64,000 nucleotides of DNA, from contig QZCP01000841.1 of assembly GCA_003956705.1 (NCBI GenBank), positions 124,345 to 188,344 of the forward strand, in the 5' to 3' direction. Source of the DNA: Brevipalpus yothersi. Its lineage: Eukaryota; Arthropoda; Arachnida; Trombidiformes; Tenuipalpidae. How positions within the stretch are numbered: the first letter of the stretch is position 1; each line of letters begins with the position of its first letter. This document shows, one piece after another, positions 25,164-36,499 of this stretch. The notes below the pieces were generated by a model. That model saw nothing but the letters and a program-made list of their open reading frames with translations. It was not told the origin of the DNA and did not search any database. Made by a program: the position numbers and the translations under genes.

Positions 25164-27885
25164 TGATGAGCTGGAAATTGATGTGATGGTAGAATTTCAT
25201 TCAATGATTACTATCATTTTCATCCCTATTATTACCACAATATACGAATGTAAAGAAAGAAAGATAATTGAAAGAAAAGTCTGACGTTCATCGCCACTTG
25301 TTTTCGGTTCTCACATCTTCTAGACACGTTTGACTGATTATATGGACCGTTCAGGGAAGTCCAGCTGAGTTCTCTCTGGAATTTCTAGAAGAATCACTGA
25401 TCATTATTCCAATACAGTGCACTTTATTGCAGCTAACTTAGGTCATGATTGCTGGATGATAAGAAATTTTTGTGCCATTTTTTCGATTATTCATTTGGTA
25501 TCAATTATCTCAGTTGATTATCGGCGATTGATAAATTGGATCACCTATTTCTGATCATATTGGGAAAAGAGAGATTTCACCGAATCCGTTCTTGCTCTGA
25601 TTTAATTCAAATTGAATTGTGACACACCTTGTGTGATCGAAAATTATCAAGTCAATTCGATATTGAACAATTAACGGGATTTTTAGGATTTGAATTTATT
25701 TTATTGATCACTTTCTCTTTATTCAACTTCAATCGAATAATTAGTGAACTGAAAGTTACCAGGTGATCAGTGTGTCTACTATCAATAAAATTTAACAGGA
25801 TCAATAGCTGTTTTAGAGCTTGAAATTAGCTTCTATGCCCACTAAAAGCATTCATTTGCTGTCTTCTAATCCTGTTGAGTCACAGCATAGTCCTTGACCT
25901 CATCGAAATCAGAACTTCTTCTCCTGTTCGACTTACTAGCGGAACGGGCTTCTGATGGTGATGATGGTGAGAGTGTTCATGGCTACAAAAAGATGGATCA
26001 ATGAGGAGGAAAATTTTCATCTAAAAAATATTACTGTTTAAATTTGTTCACTCTATACCAATATTTTGATCGATGCCCATAGAAGTCATAGTTTGCGTTT
26101 CGCGATCGAAACGTTTGTTTGCAAAATGATTGGGAAAAAATCGAAATCATGAAGCGAAGAATATCGATTTTTTCACTCTCTCTCACTTGAACGAAAGAAA
26201 AAAAGAAACGTTGACTGATTGTTAACTTTTGTCGTTGAAGTGGAGAAATTTGGACATATGAACTGTCCAAATTGATGATTATGAGTTTGATTTTGTGTAT
26301 ACAAAATTGAACGAGTTTTGGAATTTTTCCTTCGCCAAGTTCAAGGACAATATGATGAGAGAGAGAGAGAAAAAAAGTAATAGTAATAATAGTAGTAATG
26401 GTAGACATAAAAATTGGTCATTTGAAAATGACTACAAAACAATTCTCACCAATTTAAAAAGCTTTTCGTTGAAGAAAAAATGCGAAAGAAAATAACTAAC
26501 TAACTATTTATTTGCTTCTTTTATTTTTTTTCGCTTTCTTTCTTTCTTGGGCATGTACTATCATTATTATTCCGTTTTTGGATCACTTTTTGACGATCGA
26601 CGACATCTCAGCATGAAATGTGACTGGCAGAATGCCGCTATTTATGCCAAACTACTGAAGGATGATTGCCGTTGGTCACCAGCCATGTTCACCTATCTTT
26701 ATTCAGTTTTCCTATTCATGGTCATGGAAGAATGCAATTTACCTGATCTAGAGGAAGAAATATCTCGAAATTTGCTGTGAGTATCGATTAATTGCCGATA
26801 TTGATGATGATCATGCTTGATCAATATCCTCTCTTTCTCTCTCCATATTCAACCTGAATACTGAATTATTCATGACAGCTGATCTATCTTGTGTACTTTT
26901 CCTCTCAAATTTCATCCAAAAAATTGAAACCATCTTCTTTTACAGACGAATTCCACAACTAAAGAGACGATTCGGTGGCAAGCGAGCATTCCATGAGAAA
27001 TTAGTTATTGAACGATCTCGACGATACCACAATAAAGTTAAACAACTTCTTTTACCGCCTTTTGTAAGTTTTTCAGTTTGAAAGATTCAAAATCGGTGAT
27101 CAACGAATTTGAATAATTTAAATCCTCTCAATCAATTTGAAATTCAATTACGTAAAACACTACGAAAATCTTGGAACATTTCAGTGGCAGAATCGGAAAT
27201 TAATTAATCAATTATCGTCACAATTGATATTAATTTTCTTTATTTCTCAACTTTTTCAGGAACTCCTCTACATTTGGAATATATTCAATATGATGTCCAA
27301 CAATTCTTGTCTACTCAAACCATTTATCGAACGGATCGAGGCAAAATTAATGCTTCATGCTGGTGATAAAGGTGAGACATTCTATACCTATATCTATCTG
27401 ATTAATTAAATTTTTTTTTCTAATTTATTCGAAACATATGGAGCATTTTAATTGTCAAATTTACCTCTTATATGTCTTATTGTTCACAGAAAACGAGTCC
27501 GCACGACTTGATCGCTACTCTTACCTCATCTTTATGAAAGGAGTTTGCTATCGACACCTAAACTCACTAACCAAAGCCACTGACTGTTTCAAAGAAGTTC
27601 TTAATTGGTGAGTGGTGCAGTGATCTGAAGAAAGGTTCCTGGTATGCTCCATTGACCAATCTAATGATCATTTCAATTTATCTTTACAGTAAAAAGCGAA
27701 TCGAAGAAGAAAGTCATCTACTTCCTCAGTCGTGCTTCGAATTGGGTATGATCAATCGTAAGCTGGGTAAACCGACAGAGGCCAAAAAGTATTTGAAAAA
27801 AGCCAGAGACGATTACAGTGGTTACTTAACAGAGACAATGATTCACTATCGTGTTCAGTGTGCTTTAACATCATTAAAACAATAG
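16690..27885 (+). CDS. Tetratricopeptide repeat protein 39-type
   Basis: Seven exons: 16690-16769, 17352-18278, 26612-26776, 26946-27063, 27260-27371, 27490-27607 and 27690-27885, joined in frame to 571 residues. The protein matches the TTC39 (DUF3808) family: HAELCYAKSLLLWG, INGALKIRASHQAYKEC, FESGTRLGIGAFDLVISFFPTK followed by LLEFVGFNSDRDVAL, then the TPR half with WSPAMFTYLYSVF, ELLYIWN and the last block ELGMINRKLGKPTEAKKYLKKA. Vertebrate TTC39B influences lipid handling; the biochemical role is unclear. Exon 2 could also start 9 bases later (17361). Intron 2 is 8.3 kb, far longer than any other here. Which paralogue (A, B or C) cannot be told. Confidence 0.9.
18696..18733. repeat. Imperfect TC tract
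   Basis: Pyrimidine run of mostly TC units inside the TTC39 intron. Confidence 0.8.
21852..21889. repeat. (TC)n microsatellite
   Basis: Nearly pure TC run with one G interruption. Confidence 0.9.
22804..22861. repeat. (GA)n microsatellite
   Basis: Imperfect then pure GA run, opposite in strand sense to most other tracts of the intron. Confidence 0.9.
23248..23290. repeat. (TC)n microsatellite
   Basis: Pure TC run of about 42 bases in the TTC39 intron. Confidence 0.92.
23879..23925. repeat. (TC)n microsatellite
   Basis: Pure TC run of about 46 bases in the TTC39 intron. Confidence 0.92.
25076..25158. repeat. (GA)n with GAAA units
   Basis: GA run with a short block of GAAA units, the mirror of the composite repeat at 16100. 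Confidence 0.92.
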
Positions 27886-28639
27886 AGTATTTCAATTTGT
27901 ACCATCAGAACACCAATATGTAAGCCCTTGAATCGAGCTTTCAGATTGAGAAGAGATGGACGCCGCTCCGGTGTATAACTTAAGATTCTTGGCCATAAAT
28001 TTATCGCCACAATTCAACGAGAATCCTCAATTACTCACTTAAAATTACTAATAATTACTCAATTTCAGTGACGGTGTATAAATATGTGTTCTACATCATT
28101 GACGAAAAGATTGGGATCATTCTATAACTAACCATAAACTTTTCAGTCATTGATATTTAGTGATTTGAAATGAAATTTTGACCCAAAAAATCTCAAACTA
28201 TCAGTATAGAAGTCATAAATATTTTATCAAAATTGAATACAATTGAATATGAATTTTCCTTAACTTTTATGAGCTGTCTCGAAATTTTTTTATCACAAAA
28301 ATGATACTAACATCGTAAAAGAACAAAACCCACTCGCGCAGAAATTTTTTGAAATTTTTTGAATCGATTATCATTGATTAGAATGATAATTTTTGTCTGA
28401 ATATACCAGAATTTCAGTCAAAGAATGGGCTCGATATCGAAATGGAGAGTTGACTGATATTCAACTACCCGTGATGGTACTCATGGATTGATCGTGATAC
28501 ACTAGATCCCAGAGGGAAAGTTTTTTGGACACATTAGATTGGCAACAAGCATTCGAAGCTTTATCCTGATTGATCGACAGAAAAGTTCCAAAATTCAAGA
28601 CAATGTTCAAACTATCATTCGACGAGGGGGCAAAAGAGA
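27886..28639. other. Gap between TTC39 and tRNA-Met
   Basis: About 750 bases, AT-rich, holding the TTC39 3' end. No further gene seen; the minus frame at 28461-28664 runs into the tRNA and has no domain. Confidence 0.5.
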
Positions 28640-28712
28640 TGCCCCGTGTGAGGATCGAACTCACGACCTCCAGATTATGAGACTGACGCGCTACCTACTG
28701 CGCTAACGAGGC
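28640..28712 (-). tRNA. tRNA-Met (CAT), elongator
   Basis: A 73-base cloverleaf can be folded by eye: acceptor stem GCCTCGT with ACGGGGC, discriminator A, anticodon loop CTCATAA giving CAT, and a T arm with GTTCGATCC that serves as B box. The A box reads TTAGCGCAGTAGG. The 5' end GCCTCGTTAGC is that of animal elongator tRNA-Met, not the initiator. No intron. It lies 285 bases past the UCHL5 stop codon, same strand. Confidence 0.96.
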
Positions 28713-28997
28713 ACAATGGTGTGGGAAGAGTTTAATCAGATTATATCCTCGAGCAAGATGAACTTCGAGATAAAAGTGAGGCCACGTTGACAAATAAGAA
28801 CTGCCGGAGGCTCTGTAAAATAATAAACACGAAAATAAACATTCGATGTTGGAATAAACTAAGCTAAGATATCGAGTGAAGAGAGGGGATAATGCATGGA
28901 AGCTGGAGAAATGAAATTTTTTCCAAGAGTTAATAATTTCGTACAAAATTCAGATTTATTAGCAAATTTTCTTTTTTTAATTTAATTTTTTAATTTT

Positions 28998-30450
28998 CTA
29001 TTTTGCTTCTTCGGTAACTGCTTGCTTTTTGGATGAATTATTTGCTTCTTTGGCTTTCGCGATGAGATTGGCGAGTTTTCCCTCTTGAGCTAAGGTTCGG
29101 AGAATATCGACAATCAATGGGAGGTAGTTATGCTTACGACGAATGTTTTCAACCTGAAAAATTGGAATAGACATTTGAATAAAAGGTGAAAGGATGTCCC
29201 TTATGAGTACGTACCCGATATCTTTTCATCTTATTTTCTTCTTCTTCGATTTGAAGCCTAATTTGGTCAATACTCGCTTTGACCATGTCAGTATCCCCAT
29301 CTCCACTGGGATTGTCTAACTTTTTTGTCAACTCAGCCAATTGTCGTTCATATATCATTTTACGGTCACTTATTATTGCGAGAAGATTGAAATGAATTTC
29401 TCCCTCACTATATTTTTGAATTCGTTTCTCTATCATTGGCTTTGCAACATCAGTCCAATCAGAATCGCTCGGTATCGCACCCAAATCGATTGGACCATCT
29501 TTAAGGCCATCCAACTCGTAGAGGCGCCCTTCAAACGGAATATAAGCGACAAAGTGGAAAACATCTTCCTCTTTGTTCGGTGATTTGGATTCAAAAACGA
29601 ACATCTGTTGTCTAGCGAATGAATTGTGGACCTCACGTATTTCCACAGAGTTACTCAAAGCTAGTCCTTTCATGGCTGGATCAAATGTTTGACTGAATTC
29701 ACGAAATTGACTTAATGTAGTACCAAGATCTACGTCCTGATGATAGCAGTTTAAGAGGACACTCAGAATGGCTTGAGTCGCACAAGCATTGTTAATCACT
29801 TGTTTAGCGAAAAACATTCGCTCCAATCTAGTGTCTTGAACTATCGAACCGGAAGGTTCATCGCCAGGTAACCATTTGAATAAGAATATTAACCCATGAA
29901 TTGGTCTTGAGCCGTGAGAAGATAAAAAGGAAATCAGATGAGCAATCAACTCAGTGTCAATGATCCCACTAATGTGAGCAAAACCTACCTCAAAGCTTCG
30001 AAACTGTCTTTACTCAAGCTCCATAATTCTTCAACTTGTACACCAGTAACTCCTGATTGAAAAGGTCAATGTCAAAAAGGGCAAAGAAAGAGATGTCAAA
30101 TAATCAATCGTCAAAAAAGATAGCATGAAAACATTAAGTATGTTGAATGAATGATGGTCAAGCTTCTTATTCTTCTTCAATCCAAAGGACAGCATCTCGA
30201 GACCAATTTGGGCTAGCAATGGTCCACTAGGCCTTACTCTCTGATTCGGATCATTAAGAATAATCCGACATGTTCAAGAGTCATCAATGAGATTTGATGT
30301 CATCAAACACCAAATAAAAGACAATCAAGAGATACAGAAAGAGAGAGACCAATAAAAAACATAAACAAGCTTACCGAAACTCCTTATCAATTCAGTAAAA
30401 ACTCCAGGATCACTTTCGATTAAACACCAATCACCTGCAGCTGCTGTCAT
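28998..30450 (-). CDS. UCHL5: Ubiquitin C-terminal hydrolase UCH37
   Basis: Four exons (30450-30375, 30052-29989, 29905-29215, 29153-28998) joined in frame to 328 residues; human UCHL5 has 329. The peptidase C12 catalytic set is present: Gln in SIVQDTR, nucleophile Cys in NNACATQA, His in DVFHFVAYIP and Asp in YELDGL. The C-terminal ULD helix (RRKHNYLP) that binds RPN13 of the proteasome or INO80 is encoded by exon 4. The start block GDWCLIESDPGVFTELI is conserved. It trims ubiquitin chains at the 19S proteasome. Confidence 0.96.
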
Positions 30451-31073
30451 GATGATGAATAGTAATGTGGGTGACAATAAATTAAAATAATCAACTAGTG
30501 GATGAAAATTAAATACAGGAATCACAATGTAGCGTGATAAGAGAAATCAAAAGCTTAAATTTTGATGAAAGCAAAGCAAAAGATGAAGAAGCAAAACTCA
30601 GGAGCAGAATGAATCATCAAAACAGTCTGTCTGTTTGTATGTTTGCCGGTTCAACTTGACAACATTCGAACTTGGTCGCGGTTATCTTCGTCAATGTCCA
30701 CATGTTTGGATTCTCTTTTGGGACCTTAAAAATGTTCTGACCTCCATGATTATCATAATCAATTGTGTCTGAGAGTGTTTTTTCTTCTAGTCACTTTCTC
30801 GGAATTAATTTCGCCAATCAAGAATAATAAATAATTAAACCACGTGGATTTCGTGTGTGAGAGAGATGTTTACTATGTTTATCATTTGAATGTTTTGCTT
30901 ATACACATGCTTTTGTTTTTTTCTTGCCAAGATGAAATCATTTCATTGAAATTGCGATAGTATTCTAATATCATGCATTCATGGGTGTGTGTGTGAGTAT
31001 GATGTCTCTCGTTCATAATTGATTAGTTGGAAATGAATATTTTTCCATTTCAATTAATTGAACAAAAAACAAA
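30451..31073. other. Divergent intergenic region UCHL5/DPH6
   Basis: About 620 bases between the divergent start codons of UCHL5 and DPH6. It presumably serves both promoters. No TATA box or other element stands out. Confidence 0.45.
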
Positions 31074-31915
31074 ATGAAAGTTGTTGGACTCGTTAGTGGA
31101 GGCAAAGATAGTTGCTATAATTTAATTCAATGTGTAAAAAATGGTCATGAGTTGGTTGCCTTGCTTAATCTATACCCGCCAATCGATTCAGGTAGGAGAA
31201 AAGTCTATGGTGACTTTAACCGTAATCTTGATCAGTTTTTTCTCCTCTCTAACTATTATCACATTGCTTTTTTCTCACAGATGGTGATGAGCTGGATTCT
31301 TACATGTATCAGACTGTAGGTCATCAAGCCCTAGATAGTTATTCGAAAGCAATGGACTTGCCACTTTTTCGTCATCCTATCTCTGGAAAACCAGTTGTCC
31401 AAGAGATGAACTATGAACATAGAGTGGATAATGATGAAGTCGAAGATCTGTATCGAGCATTGAAATCAATCCAGGATAAAATTCATTTCGATGCCATATC
31501 TGTTGGAGCAATCTTATCCAATTATCAACGTACTCGGGCAGAAAATGTCTGCCAGCGGCTAGGCATCAAGATGCTCTGTTATCTCTGGGAACGCGATCAA
31601 CTAGTTTTACTTAAAGAGATGATCGACGAAGGCATGGAGGCAATAATTATCAAGGTCGCTGCCATGGGCTTGAATCCTCATGATCATTTAGGCAAAACGC
31701 TAGCAGAAATGTATCCAATTTTGCTTGAATTGAATCGAAAGTATGGCATCAATGTGTGCGGAGAAGGAGGCGAATATGAGACTCTCACTTTAGACTGTCC
31801 ACTGTTCAAAAATAAACTTGTGATAGAAGAAAAGCAAATTATCATGCATTCGGAAGATGCTTTTGCACCCGTTGGCTATCTAAAACCATTGAAAGTTAAA
31901 GTGATTCCCAAATGA
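31074..31915 (+). CDS. DPH6: Diphthine--ammonia ligase
   Basis: Two exons (31074-31191, 31281-31915), 250 residues. The N-terminal PP-loop SGGKDS binds ATP at the very start (MKVVGLVSGGKDSCYNL). It is followed by SYMYQTVGH, LPLFRHPISG, the block VGAILSNYQRTRAENVC and the family signature NVCGEGGEYETLTLDCPLF. The enzyme performs the last amidation step of diphthamide synthesis on elongation factor 2 in the cytosol. Slightly shorter than human (267). Confidence 0.95.
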
Positions 31916-32582
31916 TCCGATTTGGCACACATTTGGCACTCGTCGCAACTCAATTTGATGTCGCAAAAATTTACCACATCTTCTCTGATACCAAGAAACA
32001 ATATCTCACTGATTTCTCAATGTACCATAGGCCGGCACTCTTTTTTTATCCTATTGTTTCTTCTCCTAGCACACTTCCACGCTTTTGGAATATTTTTGAT
32101 ATATCATATCGAATTATTGATAAAGTTTTATCATTACTCATGGAGTTCTCATGTCCTAGCAATTTTTTTCCTACCATCTTTCATTGTATTTGTCTGTGAT
32201 AAATTTGCGCGCTTCTAGAACTAATGAGCATCCAAAATTGTTTGATTTGCCTTCAATGTCGTCAATTCATTAATATTCAATTGATAATCACACAGAGAAT
32301 AGAATTTTCACCTGATCAACATATTCATTCATGTCTCTGAATCATTATGGGAATCTCGACTAAATTCTCATCACTAGAAAAAACAATCAAGGTTCATGCA
32401 GGGTCGACAATGTTGTTGTTTTTTTCTATCTACCTACTCGAACCTTTCTCTCTGTTTTTCTTGATCAATTTCAACTGCTCCCTTATAAATAGGCAGGCAA
32501 TCTTCTTCGGTTATCAGTTTGAAAAAGTTTCTCGATTCGAAAAAGTTGACAGAGCAGTTAATACACATTCACACCAGCCAAA
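31916..32582. other. Gap upstream of the secreted Ala/Ser/Gly gene
   Basis: About 670 bases. Two overlapping plus-strand frames at 31912-32218 are AT-driven and not conserved-looking. The right end holds the TATA/Inr promoter listed next. Confidence 0.5.
32484..32518 (+). promoter_or_regulatory. TATA box and arthropod initiator
   Basis: TATAAATA at 32484-32491 and TCAGT at 32514-32518, so the A of the initiator is 32 bases from the first T of the TATA box, the textbook spacing. The ATG follows 67 bases later. It is the clearest core promoter in the window and suggests tightly regulated or strong expression. Confidence 0.7.
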
Positions 32583-34184
32583 ATGATTTTCCGTGCAGTT
32601 TTTCTCTGTTTCCTTCTATCATCCATCAACGGCCAATACTCCTTCGATTTATCAGCATCATTTCGATGGGGAACAGTTCGGGATAACATGCTATGCTTCG
32701 TCAGACTCGCCGAGCGTGACATAGCCGGTGTTACAATTGCTCGAAGGGTAAATAGCTTGATACGTGTAGTTGATTCACCATCTGATCAAAATTTTTCCAT
32801 TCATTTTCACACATAGGGAACTGGAGAGAATATCTGCAAAACCTATTGCAGTACCAATTCTACCGGAGCAGCTAATTTTACTTTCAACTCTCCTGATTTC
32901 AGTGATTGTGGCTTCTTCCAGGTAATTGATCAAGATTGGTGAAAAAAAATCCAATTAAATTTTTTTCTCACTTTCAACTTCTACTCGTATTTCGCAACTT
33001 TTATCAGGTTTGCTTGAGTGGTAAATGCACTTCATTGTCCAACGTAACCATCAATGGACAATCAAATTCAAATCTAGCAGCAGGAATCGCTGCACTCAGA
33101 AGAATGTGAGTTCAGATTCTAGATCATATATCTTCCCCGAATTGGAAAGGCTTTAACTTCAAATTCCACCATTATCAGTGGAATCTTCCATTTTCGTTCT
33201 CACATGATTCCTTTATTTCCTTCTCCAGGTACCTTGGGGCCTTTTTACCAGGAGGGGCTGCCATTGCTAGCACTGGTGCTGGTTCCACCAGCTCCATATC
33301 TGCTTTATCACAAGCGATCGGGCTCGGTGAGTAAAAATTTAAAATTTCTAGGGAAAAGCCATTTGCTTACCCTCTCGATGATCATCTTACGGTTGCATCA
33401 TAATTGATAGTGCTCTTAAGTGAGCTAGACACATTATCGTACATGTTGTGGAAAACATGGTATCATCATTGAAAGCAGTCTGGTGTATCATACTAGAAAA
33501 TTGAAACTTAACTGACTCTAACAAATCGTTACAACACCTAGAAGATCCAGAAGTTTCCAACTTGTGGAAAAACTTTGACAAAAGCAATGCCTAAGGTCTT
33601 AAATTTTTCTCTCTATCTTATAAAAAGGAAAATATCTCAAAGATTACTCATAAACTGAGATCCTATCATAACATCTAGTTTTCTCTCGAAGTCTCTCCAT
33701 CACGCTGATAATGACTGTGAATTCTGGGCTTAACGGTCCCTCTTTCCTCCCAAGCAGATATCAGCTCTTTTCGTTTTACTCATGTTCAACTTTCCTCCTT
33801 CTACTAGCTTTACCAGCACTTTTGGCAACATCAGGAAGCTCTGGTGCTCTAGGATCTGTGGTATCAGACCCAGCAGCTATTGGAGCTTCAGGGGCTGCTC
33901 TTGCATCTAGTATTCCCGCTCTAGCCGCAGCAATGGGAACTGGACTTCCTGTACCACCCACTGGCTCATTTGCCACCTCTATCAACAGTGCCTCAGGACC
34001 TATGGTGGGTGGCTTATTGCCCAATTTTGCCGCAGTTCCACCAGCATCCAACCAAGCCGCCAATTTACAAGCTGCTGTCAGTTCTCTTGGCTCGATGGCA
34101 GCAAGTGGTGCTGAATTAGCCTCTTCGTCTGCTGGACTAGCTGGGGCTGTTTCGAACGCAATCAATGCTGCTAATAGAGGCTGA
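32583..34184 (+). CDS. Secreted protein with Cys head and Ala/Ser/Gly-rich tail
   Basis: Five exons (32583-32747, 32817-32921, 33008-33105, 33229-33326, 33808-34184) joined in frame to 280 residues. A signal peptide is evident (MIFRAVFLCFLLSSINGQ). Residues to about 105 hold six Cys after the signal peptide (LCFVRL, ENICKTYC, DCGFFQ, VCLSGKC) and three N-glycosylation sites (NST, NFT, NVT). The rest is Ala, Ser, Gly and Leu rich (ASSIPALAAAMGTGLP, SASGPMVGGLLPNFAAVPP, AVSSLGSMAASGAELASS) with no charged clusters. I do not recognise the family. The composition recalls silk, cuticle or adhesive proteins. The next gene also encodes a secreted protein. Confidence 0.85.
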
Positions 34185-34292
34185 TTTGCCATGATGATCA
34201 TCATCGATTATTGTACGAAAATTTTTCCAGTTGATCCCTACTTGAGGCTTGAGTGTAAGATATTTTATCAAACTGTACAAGAACGCCTATGA

Positions 34293-34298
34293 AATAAA
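34293..34298 (+). promoter_or_regulatory. Polyadenylation signal of the secreted gene
   Basis: AATAAA 108 bases after the stop codon at 34184. Confidence 0.6.
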
Positions 34299-35069
34299 AA
34301 TTCCCAAATTTTTGAACATAACGTTAAATATGCCTCGATTGACTTATCCTCATGGAAGAGCATGTCTCGTAATGATCTTATCTTTCTTTCAATTTTGACA
34401 ATGTAAATTTTCTATCTCCTATCGATGGGCTTCATCGCCTAGTAGCAGCTACATTGTACACTGATTGTGTCCACTGATAGAGAAAAAAGTTAATGGAAGT
34501 TTTTCCAGACCTGCTAAACAAGATTGATTATTTACTGCAAACTTTTCACAAATTATCGGATTTGATAAGGATATCGCTGTTTGTAAACAGCAACAACAAC
34601 ATTCGAATAGAAAACTAATCGATTAGTCTCTCAATACCATGTATCAAATTTTGCATGAAGAGTATTGGTTTATCAATTGTCTCATGGTCGACAAACACCA
34701 AGAGAGCTGGAAGGCATCTCTCTGACAGCTCGTGAATCACAAGCTATCCTGATGATGGTATGATAACATTTTCTCTCACTTTCTCTCTCACGAGTGTAGA
34801 ATCAATCATGATTAAATCTCAAACGAAAACTTGAATTCAAAAAATTTGTCATATTGAAGAGGGTACATGATCATTTTTCTGTCTCCTCCTTTCTCCTTCT
34901 CTTATTTGAAGAGAAGACAAGATGAACATTCGCTCACTTGTCATCAAATCTTGGATCGAGTCAGTTTCTCTTCCTTCTGGCTTAGCTCATTCTAACGATC
35001 ATTCCAACGATCATAGCTTTTGATTGATGAAAAGTTCACCGTTATATTGAACCATTGAATTCTATCAAT
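34299..35069. other. Gap between the two secreted-protein genes
   Basis: About 770 bases with no gene seen. A TCAGTTTC initiator-like site lies near 34957, but without a TATA box at the right distance. Confidence 0.4.
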
Positions 35070-36319
35070 ATGATTGTGCAATCAGTATACCTATTAACTT
35101 TACTCACCATGGCCTATGGTGCAGTTCCTCAAGAATTATGTGAGTATCTTTTTGCGTAAATGAGGATCGATGAGTGGCATGTACATCGTTGATGATGCAC
35201 ATGTAATGATGTAACGAATTTTTTCAGTGTTTTTTTGTTGGTATTTTTATTTCACGCATTTCTGCCTTTAATTATTCTGTGCTCGCTAATTTCAAATTTA
35301 ATTGCCTTCATTGATTCATTGCGTTATAGGTTCAAGTATAAATCAAGTGGGCAGACTGGTCCAAATAATTCCGTACAATAATACAAACGAAACAACATGG
35401 ATTGCAAAGCCAGAAAAAGTCATGAAGGCTGACTTTATCTTTGGTAAGTGCTAACTTTGAAACGTTTTTTTTCTCAATCCAACAGACTCTCTACCTAAAG
35501 TTTTGTCGTTATCATTACATGAGTGATTTTTTTCAAAGAAATCGATCCAAATGTTCAACAAAAAAAGTTCATTCATCACAACAAAAGATCAGAACTCTAT
35601 GGGCCTCCAATTGTGGTGGTGATAGAGTGAGCCTCATACAGGTCTCAATTTGCCCAACGTATTCATGTGTCGATGATACTTCATGATACCCTTTGAACTT
35701 ATTCTACTTTCTTATACGTTTAATTTGTCTTGATTATCAGAATCCAGTCAGAGCATCCCAAAAGCGGAATTGATAATCGGAGCTGTACTTGATCCTACTG
35801 GTGGTCCCGGTGGTAGGCCATTGGAAGTCGCCTATGGACGTCCTGAAGATGCTTGCAAGCTTCTCAATGGAACAAGCTGTGAGAAAAGAGCAATAGAAAA
35901 AGGACAAATTTATAAAGCGAGGGCTGTTTTCGATGTTCCTAGTGGTATACCTAAGGTGAGTGTGAGAAATTCTATCATGTTGATACAAAAAGATGATTCT
36001 TATTTTCCTCATTGTTGATTGAGATACTCTAATCATGAAGAATCTTCAATCAGAATTCTGTCTGATTGAAAGCATACGTTGTGAGAAATGCTCAGAGCTT
36101 GATTGATTGCAGACTATTTCTCAATTAATTATCGGAGGAAGATTTACTAGACAATTTTAATCAGCATCTCTTGTTTCTTTCCAGATCTCATTGAAAGTTA
36201 GATTCCTGCTGAGGGAAACAATCGCTCGGAAGCTGTCACGTACTCAGAAAACTAACTGGCGAAAGCATCCAGGAAACATAATCTTCTGTGCTCTTTTGCC
36301 AGTTGTGGTCGTCGATTGA
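35070..36319 (+). CDS. ML-domain (NPC2 / mite group-2-like) secreted protein
   Basis: Four exons (35070-35139, 35330-35443, 35741-35955, 36185-36319) joined in frame to 177 residues. A signal peptide (MIVQSVYLLTLLTMAYGA) precedes an ML domain: CSSINQVGRLVQIIP, then a strand ending DFIF, DACKLL and SCEKRAIEKGQIYKARAVFDVP, ISLKVRFLL and the closing strand IIFCALLPVVVVD. ML proteins bind sterols or lipids; NPC2 and mite group-2 allergens belong here. Four mature Cys remain (CSS, DAC, TSC, IFC), which fit two of the three canonical disulfides. The Cys pair of the first hairpin is replaced by YNNTNETTW, which adds N-glycosylation sites. Confidence 0.78.
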
Positions 36320-36345
36320 ATGCAATTTTTGTAAATTAATTGGTA

Positions 36346-36351
36346 AATAAA
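36346..36351 (+). promoter_or_regulatory. Polyadenylation signal of the ML-domain gene
   Basis: AATAAA 27 bases after the stop codon. The SYD-1 stop codon faces it 150 bases further on. Confidence 0.6.
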
Positions 36352-36499
36352 TTATTTTTTTCGAATTCTCAACTATATAAACCCAATATTCTCTTTTTGT
36401 AAACGTATTACTCACAATTCAACTCAATTAAACTACGCTAACTTTCATCAATCTGTTTTTCAAATGCTTACCTGAAAATTAATGTCAGAATCAAGCTCA

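Larger units (their letters stand above)
18279..26611. other. 8.3 kb intron of the TTC39 gene
   Basis: No exon or nested gene with a recognisable domain on either strand; open frames are short and scattered. The intron carries six TC or GA microsatellites and several short purine/pyrimidine tracts. It separates the N-terminal half of the protein from the TPR half. Confidence 0.7.

Noticed and set aside
18279..26611. TC/GA arrays as CRISPR or transposon remnants
   Set aside because: They are simple dinucleotide repeats without spacers, terminal inverted repeats or target duplications, in a eukaryotic intron.
33776..34204. 142-codon minus-strand Ala-rich frame
   Set aside because: Shadow of the Ala/Ser/Gly exon on the plus strand, which has signal peptide and splice support.
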